Below are positions 47,581-58,665 of a stretch of DNA of 64,000 nucleotides, one piece after another. A program made the translations under genes and the position numbers. The notes under the pieces are model-generated. The model made no database searches. It was not told where the DNA came from and worked only from the letters and a program-made list of their open reading frames with translations. Location of the stretch: the NCBI GenBank assembly GCA_022414725.1, contig CM039464.1, positions 54,168,268 to 54,232,267 on the forward strand. The letters run 5' to 3'. The first letter of the stretch is position 1; every line of letters begins with the position of its first letter. This DNA is from Microglena sp. YARC (Eukaryota; Chlorophyta; Chlorophyceae; Chlamydomonadales; Chlamydomonadaceae).

Positions 47581-47881
47581 CTGCACTTGGTGTTCTTCAG
47601 GTCATCTTCATTCAATGCACGCTTGCCATTCCCAGGTGAGCAGAAGAGAGAGGAGAAGAGAGTGCAGGAGCCTATGCTGTCTGTTAAGCCATCCCCGGAC
47701 AGTCTCACTCCTTTAACAGTAGAAAACGAAATGCCCGGGTTCATCAAATCCCATGTGGTAATAGTTGCAGGTGGTGTGGCATTGACATAGAACCATGTAG
47801 AAGCTATGCACCCATCCCCAATCTTCTCACACAAATTCCAGCATTCAGCAGCGCTGGTTGTCACAGAAAGTCCAGCAGGCC
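47581..47881 (-). CDS. Host exon: second apple/PAN-like module
   Basis: Donor GTACGG at its 3' end, and an acceptor at about CCAACCCGCAG. The frame reads GLSVTTSAAECWNLCEKIGD, CIASTWFYVNATPP, GSCTLFSSLFCSPGNGK and EDDLKNTKC. The AECWNLC....GC.A.....(N)...C.LF motif is typical of PAN/apple modules. Start boundary approximate. Confidence 0.5.
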
Positions 47882-48665
47882 CTGCGGGTTGGTACAGGAC
47901 CAAGTGACTTCTTAGAAACAGTGTTTTCATTTGTCGATTGTTGCAAAGGCATATATAAGGCTACTGCACCGACATGAAAGTTGTTACAGTCACCTTGATC
48001 ACTCACCACCCCTGAAACAACCCTGCGACAGGTAAAATAGGTAGATGGATAGCTCTTCCCCAAAGGTCACACCCTTGGGGATACCGGCACAATCCAACTC
48101 TTGTTTGATGCCCTATACCCTGTCACCACCTACCATACCACTTACAAGGCACAGGCTTAAATCCCATGGATATTTAAATGGTAACATAGCTGATATGACC
48201 AGTACGGCCAGCCAATAGTGTGATATACCCCCTAATTAAGGGGAATATCACACACAAGAGCTAAAACCTTACTATGTCCAGCCTACACCTTAAATAATTC
48301 TAACAAGGGCACACTAAGTGACCTGGAGTTCTGGGACAAGGATCTGGAGCTGGAGTGGCATGAGTCGGTAGGGGTACATGTGCACAATAGGTGTCCTGGA
48401 ACTCGAAGCTTGCATGATTTGCTTGCAGCACTGGGCACATAGACTGGCAGGAACGTCAGTCTTGTGCTACATGGATAAGGTCCAAGCTGTCTCAGCTGTG
48501 TATAAGGGGGGTTCCAGGATAACACGCATCAGGGATGATAACATCCCATTATCGGCATAAGGAAAAACTTTGGATCTCATATATGCTTGGGTGGCCTCAC
48601 CCACTGACACACTTTGCTTGTGATCAGACCTGCCCAGTAGTAAAAAAGGCTGAAGGAACACATAC
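47882..48665. other. Host intron-like stretch, one possible exon
   Basis: A minus-strand segment near 48300-48445 could be an exon (acceptor GTTCCTGCCAG, several Cys), but the frame is uncertain and it is not called. Otherwise nothing recognised. Confidence 0.3.
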
Positions 48666-48885
48666 CTGCTTCCAGTGGTATCCCAGGTACCAAATATGAC
48701 GAAAAGCAGTAAGGCTTTTTAAGCTGCGAAGCATGTTCAATGCAAATATTTTGATTGGCATCATCAGCAGATTCGGTAGAAGCACACATCCCAATTTTGC
48801 AGTCACTATCAAACTGGCATGGCATACCAAGTTTGGCGGTGTACAGCTCGGGAGCTGCAGGCTGAGGGGGCTGATGGGGGGGCAT
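48666..48885 (-). CDS. Host exon: cysteine-rich module with Pro-rich start
   Basis: Acceptor CCCTCTACAG and donor GTATGTG. It begins MPPHQPPQPAAPELY and continues GMPCQFDSDCKIGMCAS, then NQNICIEHASQLKKPYC. The C-x5-C-x4-C pattern resembles short extracellular (EB-like) modules. Same strand as the SRCR exons. Confidence 0.5.
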
Positions 48886-49575
48886 CTGTAGAGGGGAAAA
48901 TGCAGGTAGGTACTGTTTCAGGGTGCAGTCAGTTAACCAGGTTTACAAGGTTCATAATCAGTTTAAACATGATCACTCACAGAAATAATTGGAAGCAATT
49001 GAAGTGGGACTCTTTCCAGTTGAGACCTTTAGGGGATTCAACAAGTTCGATGCAGCGTCGCCTGCGACGCTAAAAATTGGCGGACAGTGATCGAGAGGGA
49101 GCGACAGGTGGCAACGGAAGCGAGTTAGTTACGAGGCCGTTGGCTGACGTGTCGGGCTTCATCGCGGTCAGACGGATGGATGAATGGATGGACGAACGGA
49201 CAAGTGGGTAACACCGGGGGCTCCCACCCCCCAGAAGGGGGGGCTCCGCCAAAAAGGCATCACAAGATGACTATACAGAGTGAGGGTACTTAATCCCATA
49301 TACACTGCAAATTCGGGGCGTCTTCAACACTCTTTTTGGCACCATTATAGCACCCTTTCCACCCATAAAACACCCTTCCAAGCCAAATAATGGGTCCCGA
49401 AGAACCCCTAGATTACCAGTGATACCTGGCTACCCTACCACAGAGACAGCCCATACGTGGATGCGACCTGAAGGCTTGGGTGTGTTCAATACTGCCACCT
49501 AGGCAGGTCATGAATGGCTGCTCCCCAGTAAGGGGTCATCCTCGTATAGTATATTACTGGGAACTGTTTACTTGT
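48886..49575. other. Host non-coding stretch
   Basis: Includes a G/C-rich patch (49060-49260) with GGATGGATGAATGGATGG and a C-run palindrome CACCCCCCAGAAGGGGGG. The 49310-49420 phrase is a second copy of the 45950-46045 dispersed repeat. Confidence 0.35.
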
Positions 49576-49749
49576 CATGTACCAGCTTGGCGGCTGGCCC
49601 CAGCGCAAGTGAACATGATGGCCCCACCAACTAAAAGCCTCTTCATACTGGATACCATTTCTTAATTTAATGTACCGACTGAGGTGGTGCAGCACTGGTG
49701 AATGGTTGCTGGCCAGATAGAATGTGGCAGTTTGAAGCTCTTCCTGCAC
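49576..49749 (-). CDS. Possible host exon
   Basis: An open minus-strand segment between an acceptor GGTGGTGCAG and a donor GTAAACAG: EELQTATFYLASNHSP, IKLRNGIQYEEAF and WGQPPSWYMT. It is Trp/Tyr/His-rich and looks extracellular. No family recognised; boundaries approximate. Confidence 0.35.
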
Positions 49750-50299
49750 CACCACCATCACCACTGAAAGACACACACACCACCACACACACCACCACAC
49801 ACGTACACTCCCACCTTGAAGCTGGCCTGACATAATGTGACAGTTTTAAGCTCTACCGCAGGTGAACAAAACGGAGCCTCAAAGAGCTGATGTTCACAAC
49901 CATTTTTTTGTTTCTACATGCAGCAGCTTCTAGGCAGATTTAATAGGAAACCACTGGGGAAAGCTCATGTAGTTCCCTTTAGCCTATTCGGCTGCCCCTA
50001 GATTGTAGCAAATAATGCATTAAAAACGGAAAAAAAAGTTCTTGAGTGTAGTGTATTGAAATGTAAGTATGCTGATTATGCCATGTCAGCTTTCAAGTGC
50101 ACCAGTTTGCTTCTAGTTTGACTGAACAACCAACATGAGGAGCTGCCCAGAAGCACCTCCGACTAGAAAAACAAAGTGTGCACAGTCTGTTTCGCAGAGC
50201 ATACGGCAACAGGAATTGAAAAATAGGGTAACCACCGTAAACAGTTTTGGCTAATATAAAAAAACTGCAAAAAAAAGCCCTGCCCCTGACTAGCCTTAC
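49750..50299. other. Host intron-like stretch
   Basis: A (CA)-rich tract near 49765-49805 and part of the LINE 3' phrase (CCCTTTAGCCTATTCGGC) near 49975. No exon seen. Confidence 0.35.
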
Positions 50300-50404
50300 C
50301 TGATTAGTGCACACAACGACAACATCCTCCTTGTGGCTGCAATCAGTATTTCGATACATGTATTCACATGACTGCAGGCTGGTCTCAGACCCATCGCAAT
50401 TCAC
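50300..50404 (-). CDS. Host exon: C-terminal half of an SRCR domain
   Basis: Acceptor TTGCCCACAG and donor GTAAGG. It reads VNCDGSETSLQSCEYMYR and TDCSHKEDVVVVC, the C-terminal SRCR signature (C.G.E.SL..C......C.H.EDV.V.C). It pairs with the exon at 50813-51042, the first half of the same domain. Confidence 0.75.
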
Positions 50405-50812
50405 CTGTGGGCAATCAACATGGGGACATTCAATGATCGACATGGGGAACAAAAAACATTGCGATATATAATTGTCACCTGCTATCATCGCATACTATGA
50501 TGAGGGTCTCGACTAGTCGACTCTCAATACCGTGGCATCATTTCACATAAGTGTCTTGGCAGCTCCACCACACTGACCATTTGGTATTTGGATCACACAT
50601 GCAAGCTATATTGATTGTCCGAGGTTGGGAAAGTCCCTTTAGACTATTTGGCTATGTATCTATCCTTTGACTGCAACACACATATATACACATGCACCCA
50701 AGTATTTGTGTGTGTACAAACCCATTTGATCTGGTCCAAATCAGGAAACTTTGTTCATTCTGCATACGTGTAAAATCAATCAGCATTCAGTCCATGAAGC
50801 AAGGGAGATCAC
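50405..50812. other. Intron between two SRCR half-exons
   Basis: 408 bp with the LINE 3' phrase near 50617-50690. GT...AG consistent ends. Confidence 0.6.
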
Positions 50813-51042
50813 CTCATCCATGAGGATGGGCATAGCTTCACTGCCTTGTTGAAAACTGAACCACAGGATGGGATTTTGAAAGATGGAGAGTGGATAAGCA
50901 TCCTCGGACGGCTGCCCCAGCTGCAAGCAAACAACACGTGCAGCACTACTTGTGAAGCCATCATCGCAGACAGTGCCCCAAGTCCCATTGATCAAAACTT
51001 CGAGTCGTCCAGCTGATGGTGACTTGCCGCCAACCAGCCGCA
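50813..51042 (-). CDS. Host exon: N-terminal half of an SRCR domain
   Basis: Acceptor TTTCCCACAG. It reads [49 protein letters not shown] and EAMPILMDE, then a GTGATC donor. Typical SRCR start (RL(V)GG...GR(L/V)E(V)...W(G)TVCDD). The domain continues in 50300-50404. Confidence 0.8.
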
Positions 51043-52003
51043 CTGTGGGAAACAGATCAGTGTCCCAAGGATGAGTATCATGCGTTTTCTGTTTGACTGT
51101 CAGTGTCCCAAGGATGAGTATATTTCAAGTTGAGTACGGTACTTGCCACAAGTGTATGAATTTGACCTTTGGGGATATTGCGAACAATGAGTTATCGTAA
51201 AAAATGATCTGAACCTATCCAGCACTAAACTACTAAGCATTAGCGGGATCCCCCCCCCCCCCCCCCCCCCCCCCGACCCCAAGCCTCTCATTAGCTCACG
51301 CCAGATTAATACCTCCGACCTGCATCGACCTCCATCAATTAAAACTCCAAGGACAAAAGTGTTGCACACATCATTACCCGCAAAGAGCTCTACCCAGCCA
51401 ACCTATTTTGATAAAGCAGGAACATGCTTATATTGATTGATGATTTTATAATTTTACTATGGATTTGTATTGGTATGGTTTGGATCTCGATGGTTTGAGG
51501 CGATTTGGATTTTACTATTAATATAATCAGGAATCAATCAAATATTAATCATATATTAATCAGCAATCAATCAAATATTAATCATATATTAATCAGCAAT
51601 CAATCAAATATTAATCATATATCAATCAGCAATCAATCAAATATTAATCATATATTAATCAGCAATCAATCAAATATTAATCAGCAATCAATCAAATATT
51701 AATCATATATTAATCAACAATCAATCAAATATTAATCATGTATTAATCAGCAATCAATCAAATATTAATCATATATTAATTAGCAATCAATCAAATATTA
51801 ATCATGTATTAATCTGCAATCAATCAAATATTAATCATATATTAATCAGCAATCAATCAAATATTAATCATGTATTAATCAGCAATCAATCAAATATTAA
51901 TCATATATTAATCAGCAATCAATCAAATATTAATCATATAGTAAATGCAGCTTGCCAAGCACCATGCGGTTACATTCATGGGTTGTATGGATTGTCTGTA
52001 CCT
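51043..52003. other. Host intron-like stretch with poly-C and 33-bp array
   Basis: A C26 run at 51249-51274 and a 33-bp tandem array at about 51529-51941. No exon. Confidence 0.6.
51529..51941. repeat. 33-bp tandem repeat array
   Basis: Units CAATCAATCAAATATTAATC plus ATATATTAATCAG occur about 12-13 times, with variants (ATGTATTAATC, and one shortened unit). Long Asn/Ile/Ser frames are shadows. Confidence 0.9.
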
Positions 52004-52113
52004 GTTGGGCTTTGAAGCAACTTTCTGGAGCGCCGCCCATTCCTTGCTGCATCTTGAAAGATGCTACCCATCCACCAGGGATAGATGCCAGGAGCAGGGC
52101 TGCCACTGTCATC
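52004..52113 (-). CDS. Possible host exon
   Basis: Between TTTTTTTCCAG and a GTACAG donor. Two frames are open: one begins MTVAALLLASIPGGWVA, which could be a signal peptide of the SRCR gene; another reads DSGSPAPGIYPWWMGSIFQD. I cannot choose, so only the exon boundaries are supported. Confidence 0.35.
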
Positions 52114-53199
52114 TGGAAAAAAACAAGGAAAACAGTGTTAGGCCAAGCACTACAAATTGCATTAGAAATTGACTTTAAAATACACGGGGACTGAAAATAA
52201 TGTATTTACATGTCCATGCATACACCTAGTCCCCCCCCCCCACACACACACACACACACACACACAGCCCCTTTACCCCCTTAAACACACATACCACCAT
52301 CACCATAAGTAGATCACACTTTCGTTTATTCATATTTTCACCTAGCTTATCTCACGGACAACACAGATGCTACGTTTGTGTTTTCCATAGCCCCCTTCCC
52401 CCTACCCCCTAATGGATGACTGGTGCTTGTGTCTGTGAAATAGCTTCCCCTGTCCCATTTTCAACCCCAAATCCAGCGCACCATTGCACACATGCACCCA
52501 CACACTGTTTTTTGCTAACGCCTTGCTACTTCACGCACACGTATGCACATGCACTACTTCACCTTCACTTGATGAATTCCCACTGCAAATGACACCTGGA
52601 TAAGGAAAAGGGCAAAGTAGACAAGTGATGTTGGTATTGATATTGTGTACATGTACCTGATATTGGTAAAATTTGTGATATTGGTGATTTTGGTATTGAT
52701 ATTGATATTGTGAATATGTACCTGAAGCAAGGAGTTTAACGATATTATTAGATAAAACATCGGTAACTGGAATCTAGATGCGATGTCGGCTCGACCACCG
52801 CATACTTACGATCCGGTTCCCTTAATCCCACCGTGGCACGTCCTTATAGGTCATTGTGACAATTCTTGGATGTTCAAATTTCCATTTTTTTGTTAGATAA
52901 ACATGCATAGCACAGTTAGCATGTGTGTTGTCCACAGGGCTTTTTATTTCCGCTATATATATCGATCGCTAGGTTTGACCCCGTTTTGGAAAAATTATCG
53001 CCGTAAAAATGTATTTCAACACTTTCGTACTCCCCTGAAAAGCTAAAAAAGAAGGCTAAAAAGCTACAAAAAGCTATAAAAGCACTATAAGGCTATCCCT
53101 GGAGAAGGCCTAAAACCATAAAGCTAGAAAAAACCCACTTTTAGATTTGAAAAAAACTGTGGTTGTCCAGCTAACCAAATAGTTGTATCACATCATGCA

Positions 53200-53445
53200 T
53201 CATACATCATAGCTCGTTGCATCACATCATAGTATACAATTAAATTATCATCCCAGCTGAGATTATGCTTTAATTATATTGTAGAATTAATGATCACTGT
53301 AGCACGAACTCAAGGCCCTTGTCGGTAAAATGATTGTTTGAGGTTCAGCTCATCAATGCTTGTTCTGTTTGAGCCCTTCCTTTACGGTTGGGCAAGTCTC
53401 TTTAGCCCATTTGGCCTACCCCTGGACTGTAACATACATACAGGG
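53200..53445 (+). mobile_element. LINE 3'-end copy
   Basis: Matches the reverse complement of 59080-59290, the 3' tail of the LINE at 59090-60294, ending CTGTAACATACATAC. It starts within the coding end (ATTATG...TTTAATTATATTG), so is 5'-truncated. Confidence 0.7.
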
Positions 53446-53465
53446 TTGTGATATTTTGTTTGTAA

Positions 53466-53600
53466 CAGGGCCCCCGTCGGTAAAACGATTGTTTGGGGTT
53501 CAGTTCATCAGTGCTTTTTCTGTTTAAGCCCTTCCTATCACGCTTGGGCAAGTCTCTTTAATCCATTTGGCCTACCCCTGGACTGTAACATACATACTAC
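53466..53600 (+). mobile_element. LINE 3'-end copy, shorter
   Basis: A second, more truncated copy: GGGCCCCCGTCGGTAAAACG to CTGTAACATACATACTACAT. Confidence 0.7.
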
Positions 53601-53761
53601 ATACTACTGTATAGCATCTTGCTATTGACTGCTTGAGGCTAGCCAATCCATCTTTGAAATAGGTGGTGTCACCATTGTGTTTTCAAATTTTCCACACTTT
53701 GAGTCCAACAAGACATGCACCAGGGTAGTGAAAGCATCATCAGATTGCTAGCAGTTGGTCT

Positions 53762-53970
53762 GAGCCCGTTTCAGTGATACGATTGGTCTAGCGGTACACC
53801 AAATCACTGAAACAAAGCGGGGTCGGGGGTTCGATTCCCCCTACGGTCACCCTGAGCGTTGCAGGTAGTTGTTAACCCCAATGGTAGCTTGTCCAGTTTA
53901 GGTGGTAGACCGTTCTCTACCCGCGATGGGTTCCCTTAATACCACGCCCCACCAGGCGTTATCATTTTTT
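53762..53970 (+). mobile_element. tRNA-derived SINE with 13-bp target duplication
   Basis: A tRNA-like head has an A box TGGTCTAGCGG (53784-53794) and a B box GGTTCGATTCC (53828-53838). The tail (GTTGCAGGT...TAGCTTGTCCAG...TACCACGCCCCACCAGGCG, TTATCATTTTTT) is shared with the minus-strand copy at 61048. The flanks TAGCAGTTGG(T/C)CT at 53749-53761 and 53971-53983 are a 13-bp duplication with one mismatch. It is not a tRNA gene because the cloverleaf is broken and the tail is conserved. Confidence 0.85.
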
Positions 53971-54073
53971 TAGCAGTTGGCCTATTTATTTGGAGTGGCA
54001 TAGGACATCATTCCACTCTTGGGCCAGAAATCAAGTTACACATCAGGCATAAGAATCATGGGATAATACTCAC

Positions 54074-54379
54074 CAGCATCCTCAAGGTGACTACAATCAT
54101 GCTCGGACGTATACAAACAGACCCCCAGGTCGAGCTCCGACCCATAGCAAGTCACCTCATCCATCAAGATGGGTAGAGCATCATTGCCTGGAACTGCTTT
54201 ATCCACAGTTGCTGTCATCCAAGGCAATCCCAACTGCCAACACACCACGCGGGCAGCGTTATTGTTGAAATTGTCATCACACACAGTACCCCACTGCCCA
54301 TCTATCAGAACCTCCAGACGGCCCTTCAAGTTTGAGCTTCCATCTACCAAACGGAGTTCTGAAATGCTTGAGGTCAAAT
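54074..54379 (-). CDS. Host exon: SRCR domain
   Basis: One exon holding nearly a whole domain: SSISELRLVDGSSNLKG, IDGQWGTVCDDNFNNNAARV, CWQLGLPWMTATVDKA, PILMDEVTCYGSELDLG and HDCSHLEDAG. Acceptor CATGTGCTAG, donor GTGAGTATT. Very similar to the exon at 55864, apart from scattered substitutions. Confidence 0.85.
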
Positions 54380-55863
54380 CTAGCACATGGCAAGCGAGGC
54401 AGTGAGTGTTAGTCCAAGAACTCTAACTAAGCTGAGAACTTGATGTTATGATATGCAGGGAGTTGCCAACAACTTTACATGTACATGCACATGGTTTTCA
54501 ATTGGCAGAATCATACCTTTTACCACACACACACACACACACACCTCTATAAGTCGAACAAACTCGAGTATATTTGCACATATCTTGTCATGGGGATGAC
54601 AAAGGTGGTATATTGGTACTTTGGTAGTGTATTTTACAGGGCTCCCCACTAGAGCACACAGATGCAGTTACAGTGGCAGTTGTATATGTGCAATAGCTTT
54701 TACTATGCCACGTTCAATCCCCAAATCCAACCCACAGTAGCACACACACAAACTGCTGAGGTACTGTCTGATCACATCACACATACACATGATGTTGCGT
54801 TGCTGTCTGTGTAATTCAAGCATGAATACACACATGCCCACACCCATGCATACAACAAACACACAACACACACACACACCCATGCATGCCCATGCGCTGA
54901 TTTACCTTCAGTTGATGAACTCCCACTGCAAACGACACCTGGATACGGAAAACAGAAAAGTAGACAAGTGCACTTGTGAGTGTGTATCAGAAGCAATGAT
55001 TTCATCAGCAGCCTAGATTGATGATGGAAGATACACATCCTGGATGTGTGTCATCCAGCTAACAAAATAATGGCCACATAAGCGTGTTGCTCAGGGTAAT
55101 TCAAAGCGCGCGCTTTTGCGCTTTTGAGCGCTGACTTTTTGACCCCCTCTGCGCTTTAAGCGCAGTTTTTTGCAACCCCTTGTGGGCGCTGCGAGCAATT
55201 TTTGCGCTTTTTGCACTACAAAGCGCAGTTTTTTTGTTTTCAAGTGCGCTAAAGCGCTGGCCAATTTGGCCATTTGAAGTACCCTGGTGTTGCTACCTTT
55301 GCTTGTAGCTTGCCAATACACCAATTGTTTAAACTGGTTGTGGCACCAAAATGATGCATGTGATTTGAATTTTTGAATTATTTGTGGTACCATAAAAGTG
55401 TGGTTTGTCCATGATTTCCAGACTACTGAATGATAGTATTGAGGTCAATCTCGATTCTTTACTTTTGTAGATGTGTGCATTATGCCCATTGCATTGTCCA
55501 TCTATTTGGAAGGGAAAAGTATGACGCAAAAGGTTGCATTACTTGGTAGAGGAGAACCAATCACAGAATTAGGAATAGAACACATGACACGGGTCTATCT
55601 GCTGGTCCCCACGGCTTATAAGCAGGAAGACAACATATGTCCAGAATATAATAACTGTCTCTGTTTTTAATGTTCGTGAGTGCCGACCCCTTGGCATTGG
55701 GCACAAATAGAGTCTGAACGGTTGGGGGGCAGGACACATAGTGTGGACATCATCTGGCTGTTAGAATGTGGCCATAACCTTGTGGGAGGCACATGCATGA
55801 TTCCCCAGTTTGGCCTAAACGCAAGTCCCACATTCGACACAAGGCTCATAGCGACATACTCAC
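54380..55863. other. Intron-like stretch with hAT MITE
   Basis: Includes (CA)n tracts near 54528 and 54840-54880, the MITE at 55092 and no confident exon. A phrase TTCA(G/C)TTGATGAA(C/T)TCCCACTGCAAA.GACACCTGGATA is shared with 52563-52602 and in part with 58804-58850. Confidence 0.45.
55092..55286. mobile_element. hAT-like MITE, 195 bp, with 8-bp target duplication
   Basis: Starts CAGGGTAATTC and ends GAAGTACCCTG. GTGTTGCT is duplicated at 55084-55091 and 55287-55294. Shares the TTTGCGCTTTTTGCACTA and GTGCGCTAAAGCGCTGGCC blocks with the copy at 44564. Confidence 0.85.
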
Positions 55864-56193
55864 CAACATCCTCACTATGACTACAATCATGCTCGGTCGT
55901 ATGAACGCAGGCTCCCAGGTCGAGCTCCGACCCATAGCAAGTCACCTCATCCATCACGATGGGTAGAGCATCATTGCCTGGAACTGTTTTATCCACAGTT
56001 GCTTTTGTCCAAGGCAATCCCAACTGCCGGCACACCACGCGGGCGGCGTTAGTGTTGAACTTGTCATCGCACACAGTACCCCACTGCCCATCTATTAGAA
56101 CCTCCAAACGGCCCTCCAAGTCGGATCCTCCATCTACCAAACGGAGTTCTGAGATGCTTGAGGTCCCTGATTCACTATCCTGGTAAGTATCAT
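55864..56193 (-). CDS. Host exon: SRCR domain, near-copy of 54074
   Basis: DDTYQDSESGTSSISELRL, GQWGTVCDDKFNTNAARVVC, RQLGLPWTKATVDKTVPG, VMDEVTCYGSELDLGAC and HDCSHSEDVG. Donor GTGAGTATG, acceptor CATGTGCTAG. The two exons are probably a tandem duplication. Confidence 0.85.
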
Positions 56194-56540
56194 CTAGCAC
56201 ATGGCAAGGGAGGTAATAAGTGTTAGTTTAAGCACTAAAAAAAAATGGAGGGGTGTGGTGTTATGGGGACCTTCCCGTACGCTGCAGCTGGGGAAAGTCA
56301 CCATGGAAGACAAATCAAGTGTCACCCTCCAGGTGGTAGGGACTCCTTCATGCAATGTGTTGCAAAAATTATGGTGCATGAGGCAATATGTTCTCTGTGC
56401 ATTTTAGAGATGAGTTTGTCTGCGTGCTCGTGGCTGATCCCTAGGGTGGAGAGATTGGTAATATTTATGCATGGTGGGTATGGTACCAGTGGTACCTATG
56501 GTGAAGACTAGGTAGTAGACAAGGAATCCTGAAGAATCCT
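56194..56540. other. Host stretch, likely LINE relic
   Basis: The minus strand holds C-terminal LINE-like fragments (PMHKYYQSLHP, around 56470), broken by stops; these continue the element described at 56540-57440. Confidence 0.35.
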
Positions 56541-57440
56541 GAGGAAGAATGCGTTGGAACTCCTGGACGCTCTTCTTTTGTGATTTAATTTGGTGGTTAG
56601 TATCTGAGCAGTAGCCCAGTTCAACTAGATAGGCCTTTCTTAGTTTGGATCGTCAGCAATGAGGAGGAGATCAGGTCTGTATTTATACCAGGTGGTTTGG
56701 GGATGGTCAAGGGGTTTGAGGGCCATTGAGGGTCTGGTGGGGATGTTGGATGTCGCCTCACACATGCCTGCGTCCATCTACATGGGAGGGCCCCCAGGGC
56801 CCCCTTGGCTACTGCCTTTTGGATACGTTGGACCGCCTTATTGTGTCTATTAATACAAATCCCTTTGAAGTCAGGGTGGGTTCACCCAGCAAGGATATGG
56901 CTGGCTCCATCCTGCGCTCTGTGACTGAGAGGGCAGGAATCATCAGAGGGAGGCCGGATGCTGTTTCAATAGGGGCATTTGCATCTGTGAGCCAGTTTTC
57001 TAGTTCATAGGCATCCCCACCTAGCTTAGTGGATTGCCAGAATTGGTTACTAGCTTGCTCCCACATACGAGAGTAGATGCTAGTGGTGTTGGCCTGTCTG
57101 GTGTGCAATTGGGTGGGGAGGTTAGCCTTAATATCCTTGGTGAGATTGTGGGCCGGGGGGTGGGGTTGGGGCTGGGGTTGGGTTGGGTTGGGTTGGGTTG
57201 GGTTGGGGGGGGGGGGGGGTCCCGTTGTTAGATTGTTGCATGTGGAGATGGGCCTGCTCATCTGTTAGTCGGATAGTATCATTACCATTCGCTGCTTTTT
57301 TGGAGAGTATGTCTGCTGCACCATTTCCTTCGATACCTGAGTGAGATTGGACCTTAAAAAGGCGTGTGGTAGCAACAACGTTGTGTCTCCGGATAATGTG
57401 GATGGCTATATCCTGAAAGAGGTGTACAGGTAAACAACAT
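56540..57440 (-). mobile_element. LINE fragment: RNase H and possible restriction-like endonuclease
   Basis: Minus-strand frames, broken by stops and shifts, read RLFKVQSHSGIEGNGAAD and ILSKKAANGND (RNase H: (V)xxHxGixGN..AD) near 57300-57390. After a G-rich run they continue LHTRQANTTSIYSRMWEQA and ELENWLTDANAP, and near 56560-56690 YRPDLLLIADDPN...LVELGYC. The R-PD...(V/L)EL pattern is like that of restriction-like LINE endonucleases. LINEs with both RNase H and such a domain (Dualen/RandI) are known from green algae. Clearly a dead copy. Confidence 0.55.
57155..57225. repeat. G/T-rich tract with G-run
   Basis: GGGGTTGGG...(GGTTGGGTT)n followed by GGGGGGGGGGGGTCCC. It interrupts the LINE fragment. 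Confidence 0.8.
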
Positions 57441-57480
57441 CTTGACAGCCCCCAATAATAATAACAAACCAGCCAGATGA

Positions 57481-57650
57481 TCTGTTTTTTTCTGTTCTGT
57501 TTTGTCCTGTTCAGTTCTGTTCTGTCCTGTCCTGTCCTGTTCTGTCGTCTGTCTGTCTGTCTGCCTGCCTGCCTGCTGCTCTGTTTTGTTCTGTTCTGTT
57601 CTGTTCCGTTCTGTTCTGTTCTGTTCTGTTCTGTCTGTCTGTCTGTCTGA

Positions 57651-57712
<62 letters not shown>

Positions 57713-57769
57713 GATTGTCTGTCTGTCTGTCTGTCTTTCTGTCTATCTGTCTGTCTGTCTATCTGTCTA

Positions 57770-57842
<73 letters not shown>

Positions 57843-57850
57843 ATCTCTGT
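57481..57850. repeat. (CTGT)n microsatellite
   Basis: Starts as TTCTGTTCTG-type units then nearly pure CTGT from about 57620, with single changes (CTGATTGT, TATC). Confidence 0.95.
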
Positions 57851-57854
57851 ATGC

Positions 57855-57982
57855 ATGCATGCCTGTGTGTATGTATTTAACAGTCTTGGGGTACCCTAAA
57901 AAGGTTTAGGGACTTGCCCAATCTTGCACAGTCTTGATCAAGAGATTACAATGAAGCTAGTAGAGTTGTATGATTTCAAATA
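57855..57982. repeat. 120-bp direct repeat, copy 1
   Basis: Starts TGTGTGTATGTATTTAACAG, contains TTGGGGTACCCTAAAAAGG and ends TATGATTTCAAATATG. Copy 2 at 58666-58790 is almost identical. It includes a diverged LINE 3' phrase (reverse). Confidence 0.85.
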
Positions 57983-58033
57983 TGATTTTAAATATATATT
58001 AAATATAAATATATATAAATATAAATATATATG

Positions 58034-58116
<83 letters not shown>

Positions 58117-58166
58117 TATATATATATAAATATAATATATATAATATATAAATATATAATATATAT

Positions 58167-58252
<86 letters not shown>

Positions 58253-58325
58253 ATATAATATATATATATATAAATATATATAATATGATTTTAAATATAT
58301 ATTAATATAAATATATATAAATATA

Positions 58326-58400
<75 letters not shown>

Positions 58401-58435
58401 TATATTTATATAAATATAATATATATAAATATATA

Positions 58436-58507
<72 letters not shown>

Positions 58508-58650
58508 AATATATAATATATATATATATATAAATATAATATATATAATATAATATATAATATATATATATAAATATATATAATATGATTTTAAATACAT
58601 ATTAAATATAAATATATATAAATATAAATATGATTTTAAATATATATTAT
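57983..58650. repeat. (AT)n-rich satellite-like tract
   Basis: Over 650 bp of TA dinucleotides with AAATATAAATAT-type interruptions and repeated GATTTTAAATA(T/C)ATATT phrases. Confidence 0.95.
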
Positions 58651-58665
58651 ATGATTTTAAATATG

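Larger units (their letters stand above)
52114..53761. other. Host non-coding stretch with LINE 3' copies
   Basis: (CA)n near 52240-52265; a TTGGTATTGATATTG-type repeat near 52625-52720; A-rich AGCTA(A/T)AAA repeats near 53039-53140; and at 53200-53445 and 53466-53600 two copies of the LINE 3' family (GGGCAAGTCTCTTTA...GGCCTACCCCTGGACTGTAA). Confidence 0.5.

Noticed and set aside
52004..52113. Signal-peptide first exon of the SRCR gene as a firm call
   Set aside because: A strong splice acceptor directly precedes the ATG, and another frame is equally open, so it may be an internal exon.
53784..53850. Functional tRNA gene
   Set aside because: A and B boxes are present, but the acceptor stem does not pair convincingly, and the conserved tail plus target duplications show a SINE.
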